The notes under the pieces: model-generated
The model's input: the letters and a program-made list of their open reading frames with translations, nothing else
Told to the model about the DNA's origin: nothing
Database searches by the model: none
In this document: positions 1 through 7,779 of the stretch, piece after piece
Layout of the letters: every line of letters begins with the position of its first letter
Position numbering within the stretch: the first letter of the stretch is position 1
Translations under genes and position numbers: made by a program
DNA from: Thiobacillus denitrificans
GTDB taxonomy: Bacteria; Pseudomonadota; Gammaproteobacteria; Burkholderiales; Thiobacillaceae
DNA: 64,000 nucleotides
Direction: 5' to 3'
NCBI GenBank assembly: GCA_002403375.1
Contig: DHHQ01000002.1
Location: 14,005 to 78,004, forward strand

Positions 1-467
1 AGCTGCGCGAGAACAACAAGTACGTGATCGGGATCGGCGTCAAGGATTCGACCTCGGACCTGCTCAGCGCCAACTGCGACGAGTTCATCTTCTACGACGA
101 CCTGGTGCGCGCCCAGGAGGCCAAGAAGAAACGGGTGGAGAAGAAGGCGCCTGCCGCCAAGCCGGCCGCCGGCGCAGCCAGGGGTGCCGAGCCGCGGACC
201 GAGGAGGACCGCCGCCAGGGGGTGTTCGATTTCCTGGTCGAAACGGTCGAGGCGCTGATCGCCGAGCGCGGCTCCGACGAAAAGATATGGGGGTCGATGG
301 TGAAGTCGACCATGCAGCGCCGCCGCCCGGGATTCACCGAGTCGGCCTATGGCTATCGCTCGTTCCGCGAACTGGTGGAGGACGCGCAGAAGCAAAAACT
401 GCTGGCGATGGTGCGCGACGAGAAGTCGGGGCAGTACACGATCAGGTTGGCGCCGGCCGAGGAGTAG
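1..467 (+). CDS. NYN domain / OST-HTH (LOTUS) protein, C-terminal part (5' truncated by window edge)
   Basis: The reading frame is already open at base 3, so the gene begins outside the window. The first visible residues (VIGIGVKDSTSDLLSANCDE, then FIFYDDL) look like the end of a NYN/PIN-like nuclease domain. An Ala/Lys/Pro-rich linker follows, then about 80 residues resembling an OST-HTH/LOTUS RNA-binding domain (EDRRQGVFDFLVETVEAL, YRSFRELVEDA). This pairing is common in bacterial proteins thought to act on RNA. The nuclease active site cannot be judged because the N-terminus is missing. It converges on apaG and shares a hairpin terminator with it. Confidence 0.75.
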   Translation, partial: LRENNKYVIGIGVKDSTSDLLSANCDEFIFYDDLVRAQEAKKKRVEKKAPAAKPAAGAARGAEPRTEEDRRQGVFDFLVETVEALIAERGSDEKIWGSMVKSTMQRRRPGFTESAYGYRSFRELVEDAQKQKLLAMVRDEKSGQYTIRLAPAEE

Positions 468-541
468 GGCGGTCGGCGCCTGCCTCGATATCCGCGGTGA
501 CCGTCCGATGGCCTCGCTTTACTACCAGGACTGAAGCACCC

Positions 542-583
542 GGAAATGAAAAAGCCCGCTGCATGGCGGGCTTTTTCATTTCC
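542..583. terminator. Bidirectional intrinsic terminator
   Basis: A perfect 18-bp inverted repeat (542-559 and 566-583, 6-nt loop) contains A5 on the left arm and T5 on the right. It can therefore end transcription from both the upstream plus-strand gene and apaG on the minus strand. Confidence 0.85.
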
Positions 584-602
584 GGGCGGGCGTCCGCGCC
601 TG

Positions 603-986
603 TCAGTGCAGCACCCGCGGCATCGCCAGCGTGAACACGGGGATCTCGGCGTCGAACTTGTTGCCGTCCTCCGCCACCATCTGGTAGGTGCCGTGCATGG
701 TGCCGACCGGCGTCGCCATCGCGGTGCCGCTGGTGTACTCGAAGCTCTCGCCCGGGTTCAGCAGCGGCTGCTCGCCGACCACGCCGAGCCCCTTCACTTC
801 CTGCACCACGTTCTCGGCGTCGGTGATGATCCAGTGGCGCGAGATCAGCTGCGCCGCGACCGTGCCGGTGTTGGAAATCGTGATGGTGTAGGCGAACACG
901 TAGCGGTCCGCCGCGGGGTCGCTCTGCTCGGCGAGGTAGGTCGTGTTGACGCTCACGCTGATATGGTATTTCTTGCCTTCAGCCAC
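603..986 (-). CDS. apaG: ApaG protein (Co2+/Mg2+ efflux-associated, DUF525)
   Basis: 127 aa, the usual ApaG length, with family hallmarks GVVGEQPLLNPGESFEY and GTMHGTYQM in a beta-sandwich sequence. The start chosen is GTG at 986 (VAEGKKYHISVSV). The frame stays open to 1193, but that extension is low-complexity, would overlap the rpe start and has no family resemblance. Its role is not settled; it is linked genetically to Co2+ resistance and Ap4A metabolism. It is divergent from rpe with 91 bp between the starts, so their promoters share that gap. apaG next to rpe-gph-trpE is a typical betaproteobacterial arrangement. Confidence 0.9.
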   Translation of the reverse strand: MAEGKKYHISVSVNTTYLAEQSDPAADRYVFAYTITISNTGTVAAQLISRHWIITDAENVVQEVKGLGVVGEQPLLNPGESFEYTSGTAMATPVGTMHGTYQMVAEDGNKFDAEIPVFTLAMPRVLH

Positions 987-1077
987 GGGTTTGCTCGACG
1001 GGATGGAATGCCCGAGTGTAACGCAAGGGCGCGGCGGACTGCTAAAATGCCCCGGTTCACACATTCCCGGAGTTCCC

Positions 1078-1761
1078 ATGACGTACCGCATCGCCCCGTC
1101 CATCCTGTCCGCCAACTTTGCCCGGCTTGGCGAGGAAGTCGACAACGTGCTCGCCTCCGGCGCCGACATCGTCCACTTCGACGTCATGGACAACCACTAC
1201 GTGCCCAACCTCACCATCGGCCCGCTGGTCTGCGAGGCCCTGCGCAAGCACGGCGTCACCGCGCCGATCGACGTGCACCTGATGGTCAAGCCGGTCGACC
1301 GCATCATTCCCGACTTCGCCAAGGCCGGCGCGACCTACATCACCTTCCACCCCGAGGCGTCCGAGCACATCGACCGCACCATCGGCCTGATCAAGGAAAA
1401 CGGCTGCAAGGCCGGCCTGGTGTTCAACCCCGCCACCCCGCTCGACGTGCTCGAGTACACCCTCGACAAGATCGACATGGTGCTGCTGATGAGCGTGAAC
1501 CCCGGCTTCGGCGGCCAGAAGTTCATCCCCTACGTGCTCGACAAGGCGCGCGCCGTGCGCAAGATGATCGACGAGCGCGGCCTTGACGTCAGCCTCGAGA
1601 TCGACGGCGGCGTCGGCCCCGCCAACATCGCCGAAGTCGCGCGCGCCGGCGTCGACACCTTCGTCGCCGGCTCCGCCGTGTTCGGCGCCGCCAAGGACAG
1701 CGACCCGCAGCGCTACAACTCGATCATCGCCGCGATGCGTGCGGAGCTGGCGAAGGTTTGA
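1078..1761 (+). CDS. rpe: Ribulose-phosphate 3-epimerase
   Basis: 227-aa TIM-barrel enzyme interconverting ribulose-5-P and xylulose-5-P in the pentose phosphate/Calvin pathways. Visible family motifs are APSILSANFARLG with Ser8, metal ligands His33 and Asp35 in HFDVMDNHYVPNLTIG, DVHLMVKP, MSVNPGFGGQKF and EIDGGVG containing the second catalytic Asp. The ATG at 1078 is preceded by CCGGAG. The frame is open upstream to 943 but overlaps apaG. It is first in the rpe-gph-trpE run. Confidence 0.97.
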   Translation: MTYRIAPSILSANFARLGEEVDNVLASGADIVHFDVMDNHYVPNLTIGPLVCEALRKHGVTAPIDVHLMVKPVDRIIPDFAKAGATYITFHPEASEHIDRTIGLIKENGCKAGLVFNPATPLDVLEYTLDKIDMVLLMSVNPGFGGQKFIPYVLDKARAVRKMIDERGLDVSLEIDGGVGPANIAEVARAGVDTFVAGSAVFGAAKDSDPQRYNSIIAAMRAELAKV

Positions 1762-1767
1762 AAACAT

Positions 1768-1882
1768 AGGGGTCAGGATTCAGGATTCAGGGGTCAGGGG
1801 CTTTGTGCTCCGCACCTTTGAAAATTCGCGGCCGCAGGCCGCACCCACCCTGAATCCTGACCCCTGAATCCTGATCCCTGAA
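1768..1882. repeat. Long imperfect inverted repeat built from GGRTCAGGATTCAGG units
   Basis: The left arm (1768-1800) carries tandem GGGTCAGGATTCAGG-like units. The right arm (1848-1882) carries the complementary CCTGAATCCTGACCC-like units. About 47 nt separate them. The right arm runs up to the gph ATG and replaces any Shine-Dalgarno. As RNA it could form a long hairpin between rpe and gph. Confidence 0.8.
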
Positions 1883-2566
1883 ATGAAAAGCTTCCCCCTC
1901 CCCATCAAGGCCGTCGTCATCGACCTCGACGGCACCCTCCTCAACACCGCGCCGGACCTGGCCTACGCCGCCGAGCTGATGATGGCCGACCTTGGTCGCC
2001 CGTGCCCGTCTCAGGAGACGATCTCCACCTACATCGGCAACGGCGTGTCGCGCCTGGTCAAGCGCGTGCTCACCGGCGAGATGGACGCCGAGCCCGACGC
2101 CGCGCTGTTCGAACAGGCGATCGCCTCGTACCAGAAGCACTACGGCGCCAATGTGTCGCTGCATTCGCGTCCGTTCGACGGCGTCGTCGAAGGCCTCGAC
2201 GCGTTCAAGGCGATGGGCGTCCACATCGCCTGCATCACCAACAAGGCCGAGCAGTTCACCCATCCGCTCCTCAAGGACACGGGGCTATTCGACTACTTCG
2301 AGCTGATCCTCTCCGGCGACACGCTGCCGAAGCGCAAGCCCGACCCGCTGCCGCTCCTGCACGCGTGCGAGGTGTTCAAGGTGAAGCCGGCCGAGCTGCT
2401 CTTGATCGGCGACTCGCTCAACGACACCCAGGCCGCGCGCGCCGCCGGCTGCCCGGTGTTCTGCGTGCCCTACGGCTACAACCGCGGCCGCCCGGTCGCC
2501 GAGCTCGACCTCGATGCGGTGGTGCCGACGCTGGTCGAGGCGGCGAAGATGGTGGTGAAGGCGTGA
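1883..2566 (+). CDS. gph: Phosphoglycolate phosphatase (HAD superfamily)
   Basis: 227 aa. HAD motif I is DLDGTLLNTAPD with nucleophile Asp14, motif II is ITNK, motif III is the Lys in PKRKPDPLPL, and motif IV is LIGDSLNDTQAA. The helical cap lies between motifs I and II. It dephosphorylates 2-phosphoglycolate, consistent with the rpe-gph pairing of autotrophs. It starts at the ATG directly abutting a long inverted repeat, so it has no recognisable ribosome-binding site. A second, different inverted repeat follows its stop. Confidence 0.95.
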   Translation: MKSFPLPIKAVVIDLDGTLLNTAPDLAYAAELMMADLGRPCPSQETISTYIGNGVSRLVKRVLTGEMDAEPDAALFEQAIASYQKHYGANVSLHSRPFDGVVEGLDAFKAMGVHIACITNKAEQFTHPLLKDTGLFDYFELILSGDTLPKRKPDPLPLLHACEVFKVKPAELLLIGDSLNDTQAARAAGCPVFCVPYGYNRGRPVAELDLDAVVPTLVEAAKMVVKA

Positions 2567-2568
2567 GC

Positions 2569-2679
2569 TTAGGGGCTAGGGGCTGGGATCTAGGGATCAG
2601 GGGACGCGCCCTGTGGGCGCGATGGTGACGCTGCGTCGCTTCATCCCTAGCCCCTAGATCCTAACTCCTAGCCCCTAGA
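2569..2679. repeat. Second long imperfect inverted repeat, built from CTAGGGGCTAGG units
   Basis: The left arm 2569-2604 (TTAGGGGCTAGGGGCTGGGA type) and right arm 2643-2679 (CCCTAGCCCCTAGATCCTA type) are largely complementary and enclose a 38-nt loop. The right arm ends 3 nt before the trpE ATG. Architecture matches the rpe-gph repeat although the unit sequence differs. Confidence 0.8.
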
Positions 2680-2682
2680 AAA

Positions 2683-4137
2683 ATGACTGAACAAGAATTC
2701 TTCGAACTCGCCCGCCAGGGCTACAACCGCATCCCGCTGGTGCGCGAGATGCCCGGCGACCTCGAGACGCCGCTTTCCGTTTACCTCAAGCTCGCCAACA
2801 CGCCGTATTCCTACCTGCTCGAATCGGTGGTCGGCGGCGAGCGCTTCGGCCGCTACTCCTTCATCGGTCTGCCGGCGCGCACCGTCATCCGCGTGCGCGC
2901 GCACCTGCTGACGGTCGAGACCGACGGCGAGGTGGTCGAGGAGCACAGCCTGCCCGACCCGCTCGCCTTCATCGCCGAATTCCAGGCGCGCTTCAAGGCC
3001 GCGCCGGTCGCCGGGCTGCCGCGCTTCACCGGCGGGCTCGCCGGCTACTTCGGCTACGACACCATCCGCTACATCGAGAAGCGGCTCGCGGCCACGCGCA
3101 AGGACGACGTGCTGCACACGCCCGACATCCTGCTGATGCTGACCGAGGAACTGGCGGTGTTCGACAACCTCGCCGGCAAGCTCTACCTCGTCACGCATGC
3201 CGACCCGATGCAGCAGAACGCCTACGCCCAGGGCCACCTGCGCCTCGCCGAGCTGGCCGACAAGCTGCGCGCGCCGGTGCACCTGCCGCCCGAGCCGGCG
3301 GTGGCGCCGGACGCGCCGCGCTCCGAGTTCGGCGAGGCCGAGTTCAAGGCGGCGGTGGCCAGGGCCAAGGACTACATCGGCGCCGGCGACATCATGCAGG
3401 TCGTGCTCTCCCAGCGCATGACGCGCCCGTTCGCCGCCTCGCCGCTGTCGCTGTACCGCGCGCTGCGCGGGCTCAACCCCTCGCCGTACATGTTCTACTA
3501 CGACTTCGGCGGCTTCCACGTCGTCGGCTCGTCGCCCGAGATCCTGGTGCGGCTCGAGGGCGACACCGTCACCCTTCGGCCGATCGCCGGCACCCGTCCG
3601 CGCGGCCTCACCCGCGAGGACGACCAGCGCCTCGCCGAGGAACTGCTGGCCGATCCCAAGGAGTGCGCCGAGCACCTGCAGCTGCTCGACCTCGGCCGCA
3701 ACGACACCGGGCGCGTCGCCGTCACCGGCTCGGTCAAGGTCACCGAGAACATGCAGATCGAGCGCTACTCGCACGTCATGCACATCGTCTCCAACGTCGA
3801 GGGCAAGCTCAAGCCCGGGCTTTCCGCGCTCGACGTGCTGCGCGCGAGCTTCCCCGCCGGCACCGTGTCGGGCGCGCCCAAGGTGCGGGCGATGGAGATC
3901 ATCGACGAGCTCGAGCCGTCGAAGCGCGGCATCTACGCCGGCGCGGTCGGCTACCTCGGCTTCAACGGCGACATGGACCTCGCGATCGCGATCCGCACCG
4001 CCGTGGTCAAGGACGGCACGCTGTTCGTGCAGGCCGGCGCCGGCATCGTCGCCGACTCGGTTCCCGAGAGCGAATGGAAGGAAACGCAGAACAAGGCGCT
4101 CGCCATCGTGCGCGCGGCGGAGATGCTGCAGGGCTGA
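2683..4137 (+). CDS. trpE: Anthranilate synthase component I
   Basis: 484 aa. It makes anthranilate from chorismate, using ammonia from TrpG. The N-terminal domain carries the tryptophan feedback motif (LLESV near residue 45). The chorismate-binding domain shows GAGDIMQVVLSQR, GSSPEI, RPIAGTRPRG, LDLGRNDTGRV, FPAGTVSGAPKVRAMEIIDE and AGAGIVADSVPESEW. The gene is full length, yet 123 bp of its 3' end recur 1318 bp downstream. Its partners trpG, trpD and trpC lie 37 kb away instead of next door. Confidence 0.97.
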   Translation: MTEQEFFELARQGYNRIPLVREMPGDLETPLSVYLKLANTPYSYLLESVVGGERFGRYSFIGLPARTVIRVRAHLLTVETDGEVVEEHSLPDPLAFIAEFQARFKAAPVAGLPRFTGGLAGYFGYDTIRYIEKRLAATRKDDVLHTPDILLMLTEELAVFDNLAGKLYLVTHADPMQQNAYAQGHLRLAELADKLRAPVHLPPEPAVAPDAPRSEFGEAEFKAAVARAKDYIGAGDIMQVVLSQRMTRPFAASPLSLYRALRGLNPSPYMFYYDFGGFHVVGSSPEILVRLEGDTVTLRPIAGTRPRGLTREDDQRLAEELLADPKECAEHLQLLDLGRNDTGRVAVTGSVKVTENMQIERYSHVMHIVSNVEGKLKPGLSALDVLRASFPAGTVSGAPKVRAMEIIDELEPSKRGIYAGAVGYLGFNGDMDLAIAIRTAVVKDGTLFVQAGAGIVADSVPESEWKETQNKALAIVRAAEMLQG

Positions 4138-4185
4138 GACCGGCGCGCGGGAAAACCTGGGGGTAATCTGTCGCGTTGCCAATTG

Positions 4186-4215
4186 ACGCCTCCGAAGCGA
4201 TTCGGGGGCGTTTTC
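4186..4215 (+). terminator. Intrinsic terminator after trpE
   Basis: An 11-bp stem (ACGCCTCCGAA / TTCGGGGGCGT, one G-T pair) with a GCGA loop at 4197-4200 is followed by TTTTC. It lies inside the inserted segment, not at the original trpE terminator, which is probably the one at 5484. Confidence 0.7.
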
Positions 4216-4286
4216 ACGTGGGCCACTGAGACCTGTACGGGTGTGCGCAAAGCCAGCCGCAAGCAATTTGGTTCGGCGTCCCGCCG

Positions 4287-5300
4287 ATGTGTGTTGTCAA
4301 ATCATTGATGTATAAAGAATTTCCGTATATAACGACAAACATGAAAGATATACGGAAAAACCTGGGTACTCATGAAATGGGCGGGGACGCCAGGCGGCAG
4401 TATATGGATGCCCTGTCCACCTTCACTGAATGGGAGCGTTCGGTGAAGGAATCCGCCGAGGTCCGGGGTGGCATGTACTGGAAGCCCCAAGGAAAAACGG
4501 ACTACCTGATCCGGACTTCCCCATCCAACTCCCAGAAAAGCCTTGGCCCGAGATCCCCGGAAACCGAGGATATTCACGTGAAATTCACCGAGCGCAAAGC
4601 CAGCTCAGAAAAAAGGGTCAAGAACCTCGTGGCCCAGCTTGCCGTTCACAAGCGCTTGAACCGGGCGTTGTTCGTGGGGCGAGCGCCACAAATGCTGGTC
4701 GACATTCTGACCATGCTCGATCGTGCCGGGATTGCGGAGCACTTCACGGTGGTTGGGACGCATGCGCTCTATGCCTACGAGGCAGCGGCCGGTGTTCGCA
4801 TCGAGTCCGGCGATGCGCTGGCAACCAAGGACATCGATCTGCTTTGGGATACGCGAAAGCGCATCCAGTTTTCAATCACGATGGGGCTTGCCGGATACTC
4901 CATGCTGGGGCTCTTGAGAAAGGTCGATCCCAGCTTCAGGCTCCGGCGTGACCAGTTGTATACCGCGGTCAACGACAAGGGTTTCGAGGTGGACATTATT
5001 CGCCGCGAGGCGGCGGAAGGTGATCCCCACCCCCTGCGTATCACGGATGCCGAGGATGATTTCTGGGTGATGCAGGCAGAACGCGCCGCGGAACTGCTGA
5101 ACGCCCCGCGTTTCAGCGCCATGATCGTTGCCCCATCCGGGGACATGGCCAGAATGACCACCATATCACCGATAGCCTTTGCCAGGTTCAAGCGGTGGCT
5201 GGCCGCCCAGCCCACCCGCGACCCCATGAAAAGATCACGGGACACCCTGCAGGCCGATGTCGTCGAGCAGATCGTCGCGGAGTATTTGCCACACCTCTGA
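4287..5300 (+). CDS. GSU2403-like nucleotidyltransferase-fold protein
   Basis: Up to 337 aa. The central part has a nucleotidyltransferase signature: VGTHALYAYEAAAGV, then KDIDLLWD (Asp-x-Asp) and a later GFEVDIIRRE supplying the third Asp. This resembles the GSU2403-like family, whose role is unknown; related folds occur in toxin and defence proteins. The N-terminal third is helical and charged. In-frame ATGs at 4287, 4308, 4341 and 4377 leave the start uncertain. A perfect 11-bp inverted repeat brackets the third. Base composition is clearly more AT-rich than the flanks, and the gene lies between two copies of the trpE 3' end, indicating horizontal acquisition. Confidence 0.65.
   Translation: MCVVKSLMYKEFPYITTNMKDIRKNLGTHEMGGDARRQYMDALSTFTEWERSVKESAEVRGGMYWKPQGKTDYLIRTSPSNSQKSLGPRSPETEDIHVKFTERKASSEKRVKNLVAQLAVHKRLNRALFVGRAPQMLVDILTMLDRAGIAEHFTVVGTHALYAYEAAAGVRIESGDALATKDIDLLWDTRKRIQFSITMGLAGYSMLGLLRKVDPSFRLRRDQLYTAVNDKGFEVDIIRREAAEGDPHPLRITDAEDDFWVMQAERAAELLNAPRFSAMIVAPSGDMARMTTISPIAFARFKRWLAAQPTRDPMKRSRDTLQADVVEQIVAEYLPHL
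4320..4358 (+). promoter_or_regulatory. 11-bp perfect inverted repeat at the nucleotidyltransferase start
   Basis: TTTCCGTATAT at 4320-4330 and ATATACGGAAA at 4348-4358, separated by 17 nt that contain ATG 4341. It could be an operator or an RNA hairpin sequestering that start codon. It is strikingly AT-rich for this window. Confidence 0.5.
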
Positions 5301-5332
5301 CCTCCTCCTTGCATTGAAGACCAAGGCTCTCC

Positions 5333-5455
5333 GGCACGCTGTTCGTGCAGGCCGGCGCCGGCATTGTCGCCGACTCGGTGCCCGAGAGCGAATGGAAGGA
5401 AACGCAGAACAAGGCGCTCGCCATCGTGCGCGCGGCGGAGATGCTGCAGGGCTGA
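5333..5455 (+). pseudogene. Duplicated 3' end of trpE (remnant)
   Basis: 123 bp match the last 123 bp of trpE (4015-4137) with two differences, both synonymous (Ile ATC/ATT and Val GTT/GTG). Weaker similarity continues about 15 nt past the stop. It lacks any upstream trpE sequence, so it is not a functional gene. Its purely synonymous divergence suggests that the two copies came from two functional trpE alleles, as expected if an incoming segment rebuilt the trpE end on integration. Confidence 0.85.
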
Positions 5456-5483
5456 GCCCCGCGCCCGGCAAGCGGAAAAAGCA

Positions 5484-5514
5484 AGAGGGGGCGTTTCCGC
5501 CCCCTCTTTTTTTT
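5484..5514. terminator. Strong terminator, probably the original trpE terminator
   Basis: A 10-bp perfect stem AGAGGGGGCG / CGCCCCCTCT with a TTTC loop is followed by T8. On the minus strand the stem is followed by a T5 run, so it may also end the mtrB-like transcript. Confidence 0.85.
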
Positions 5515-5530
5515 GCGTCGCCTACGACTT

Positions 5531-7765
5531 TTACATCGCGTACGACACGCCGACCGCGAGCAGGTGCACGCCACCCGACAGCAGGTCGTAGGCGTCGTCG
5601 CTGTAGCGGTCGTAGACGTAGTTCACGCGCAGCGTCGCGCGGTCGTTGACGAGGTAGTTCGCACCGAGCGCGAACGAGTGCAGCGTGTTGTCGATGACGG
5701 CGTCGGTAGTGCCGGTCGCCGCGACGATCGAGTCCAGCACCGTGCCGCTCGCCACGTCGCCGCTCGATTTCGAGAGCGTGTAGCTGCCGTCCAGCCTGAG
5801 CTTGTCGCTGTATTGCCAGTCGCCGCCGAGGCTCATCACCCAGGAGTCGACCTGGTAGTTGGGCTCGTCGACCAGGGTGAACACGACGCCCGGGTTCCAG
5901 CGTTGCACATCGGTTCGGAACAGGTAGCTCGAGAAGTCGTCCTGCATCCAGTACAGGCTCGCGTAGGCGTTGACGTTCTCGCGCAGCATCGCGTTCGCGC
6001 TCACGCCGGCCGAGTGCAGCGTGCTGTCGATCTCCTGGTTGTAGGAGAGCGCGCCGGTGCCGTCGCTGAAGCTGTTGTTGCCGTTCTGCTTGTCGGTGTA
6101 GTCGTAGAAGCCGCTCACCACCCAGCCCTCGGGCGCCGCGTAGCTCAGCATCGTTTTCAGCCTGAACATCTCTTCGGGTTCGGTGACGAGGCCGGTCTCG
6201 TCGGCCCAGGTGAACGACGGCGTCACGCGCAGGTTCCAGCCGGTCGCCGGGCGCGCGGTCCACTTGAGGTAGACCTCGTCGGACAGGGTGTCCTCGCGAT
6301 ACAGCGTCTGCGCGGGCGCGATCGCCTGGCCGCCGGTGCCGAAGGTGAGGTCGCGCTCGCGGTCGAGCCGGCGCCAGCCGAGCGTCAGGTTGGAGCCGAG
6401 ATACCCCGGCCGCCAGCTCGCCGAGACGCCGTAGTCCATCGAGTTGATGCGGTCGATGCGCGGCGCGGTCGTCGTCGAAATCAGCGCGTCGGGGTAGGTC
6501 GAGTCGTTGTCTCGGTTGGCGTACTTGATGTGGCCCTCGACCGAGACGCCCGGCGAGACCAGCATGTTGGCGGTGAGGTAGGCGTTGTCGTTGGCGATCT
6601 CGCCCTTGGTGTGGCCGGACACCAGTTCGAGCTCGCTGAACGAATCCTGCTTGAGCCACGACATGCCGTAGCCGGCAGCGACCACGACGCGCTCGTTGAA
6701 GGTCTTGCTGGCGCGGATGCCGTGGCTGACCAGCTGGGTGTCGGGGACGTAGAGCAGCGACGCGATGCGGTCGGCTTGCACGGCGCCGGCCGGGAGCGCC
6801 ACGCCGACGTCTGCCAGGTGGCTTTCCACCTGCAGTTCGGGCGCGCGGTTGGTGAATTCCTCGAACGACACCTCGTAGGCGACGTTGAAGCGCTTCTGCG
6901 GCGAAGCCGACACGGTCAGCCCGACGCGGTTCATCCGTTCGTCGACCTCGAGGCTGGCGCCGCGCCAGCGCTCCTGGCCCCAGCCGCCCCCCTGAACGTT
7001 GCCCGATTCGCCGAGGAAGAACGGCGCGAACTTGTTGCCGTCGCGGCGGTAGCCGGCGTAGTCGACCGACACGGTCGCCTGGTCCCTGAGTGCGGTCGGC
7101 TTCACCTTGAAGCCCGCCGCGTAGGTGGTGCGGTCGATGCTGTAGTCGAAGCGCGCGGCGTCGTCGCTGAACGAGCGATACGGGCCGCTGCCGTCCTGCT
7201 GTCCGCCCGGGCCGGTCAGGATGCCGCCGGCGACCTGGCCGGGGCTGAACAGGTAGTCGATGCCGCCGGTCGCCGAGCGGTAGTGCGAGTAATTGCCGTA
7301 GACGCCGAAGGTGTCGGTGTTGTACTTCGCGCTGCCGCGATGGTTGTGCTCGCCGAAGCCGCGCCGCTCGAGGACGAACACGTCGCGCTCGTCCTCGGTC
7401 ACCGTCACGTCGAGGTCGACGTCGCCGTAGACGCCCGAGCGCGTGTCCCCGCCGAAGGCCTCGCGGTAGTCGTAGCGCTCGAGGAAGTGGGTCTTGTCCT
7501 CGCCGACGCCGTCGAAGTAGTCGAACAGGAACAGGCGCGGCGTGACGACCGCAGCGACGACGCGGCCGCCTTCTTCCGGCGCTTCCGCCTCGGCGGTCCC
7601 GGCCGCGGCGGTTTCAGCAGCAGGTTTTTCCGCGGCGGGCGCCGTCGTGGCTTCGGCTGCAGGTTTTTCCGCGGCGGGCGGGGCGCTCATCTCGGCGGCC
7701 TGCAGCGAGGCGGCCAGCAGGGTGAGCGACGGCAGCATCAGGGCGATGGGAAGCTTGCGTGTCAT
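5531..7765 (-). CDS. MtrB/PioB-family outer-membrane beta-barrel protein
   Basis: 744 aa. It starts at ATG 7765 with a signal peptide (MTRKLPIALMLPSLTLLAAS), then an Ala/Glu/Pro-rich linker. The rest is a long run of alternating amphipathic strands rich in Tyr, Asp and Arg, ending in the beta-barrel-type terminus GVSYAM. Together with the adjacent decaheme cytochrome this matches the MtrB/PioB/MtoB porin that sheathes MtrA-type cytochromes to pass electrons across the outer membrane. It lies 14 nt downstream of the cytochrome gene, one operon. The canonical CXXC at the MtrB N-terminus is not evident. Confidence 0.85.
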   Translation of the reverse strand: MTRKLPIALMLPSLTLLAASLQAAEMSAPPAAEKPAAEATTAPAAEKPAAETAAAGTAEAEAPEEGGRVVAAVVTPRLFLFDYFDGVGEDKTHFLERYDYREAFGGDTRSGVYGDVDLDVTVTEDERDVFVLERRGFGEHNHRGSAKYNTDTFGVYGNYSHYRSATGGIDYLFSPGQVAGGILTGPGGQQDGSGPYRSFSDDAARFDYSIDRTTYAAGFKVKPTALRDQATVSVDYAGYRRDGNKFAPFFLGESGNVQGGGWGQERWRGASLEVDERMNRVGLTVSASPQKRFNVAYEVSFEEFTNRAPELQVESHLADVGVALPAGAVQADRIASLLYVPDTQLVSHGIRASKTFNERVVVAAGYGMSWLKQDSFSELELVSGHTKGEIANDNAYLTANMLVSPGVSVEGHIKYANRDNDSTYPDALISTTTAPRIDRINSMDYGVSASWRPGYLGSNLTLGWRRLDRERDLTFGTGGQAIAPAQTLYREDTLSDEVYLKWTARPATGWNLRVTPSFTWADETGLVTEPEEMFRLKTMLSYAAPEGWVVSGFYDYTDKQNGNNSFSDGTGALSYNQEIDSTLHSAGVSANAMLRENVNAYASLYWMQDDFSSYLFRTDVQRWNPGVVFTLVDEPNYQVDSWVMSLGGDWQYSDKLRLDGSYTLSKSSGDVASGTVLDSIVAATGTTDAVIDNTLHSFALGANYLVNDRATLRVNYVYDRYSDDAYDLLSGGVHLLAVGVSYAM

Positions 7766-7779
7766 GGTCGTCTCCCGCC

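Noticed and set aside
24..467. Complete 147-aa gene starting at GTG 24
   Set aside because: The frame is open to the window edge and the first residues match the middle of a NYN domain, so it is the end of a longer gene.
987..1193. Longer N-terminus for ApaG
   Set aside because: It would overlap the rpe start region and adds low-complexity residues unlike any ApaG; GTG 986 gives the standard 127 aa.
1768..2679. CRISPR array
   Set aside because: The repeats are short, degenerate and arranged as inverted arms without regular unique spacers; no cas genes are in the window.
5333..5455. A second functional trpE
   Set aside because: Only the last 123 bp are present, with no start or catalytic domain.
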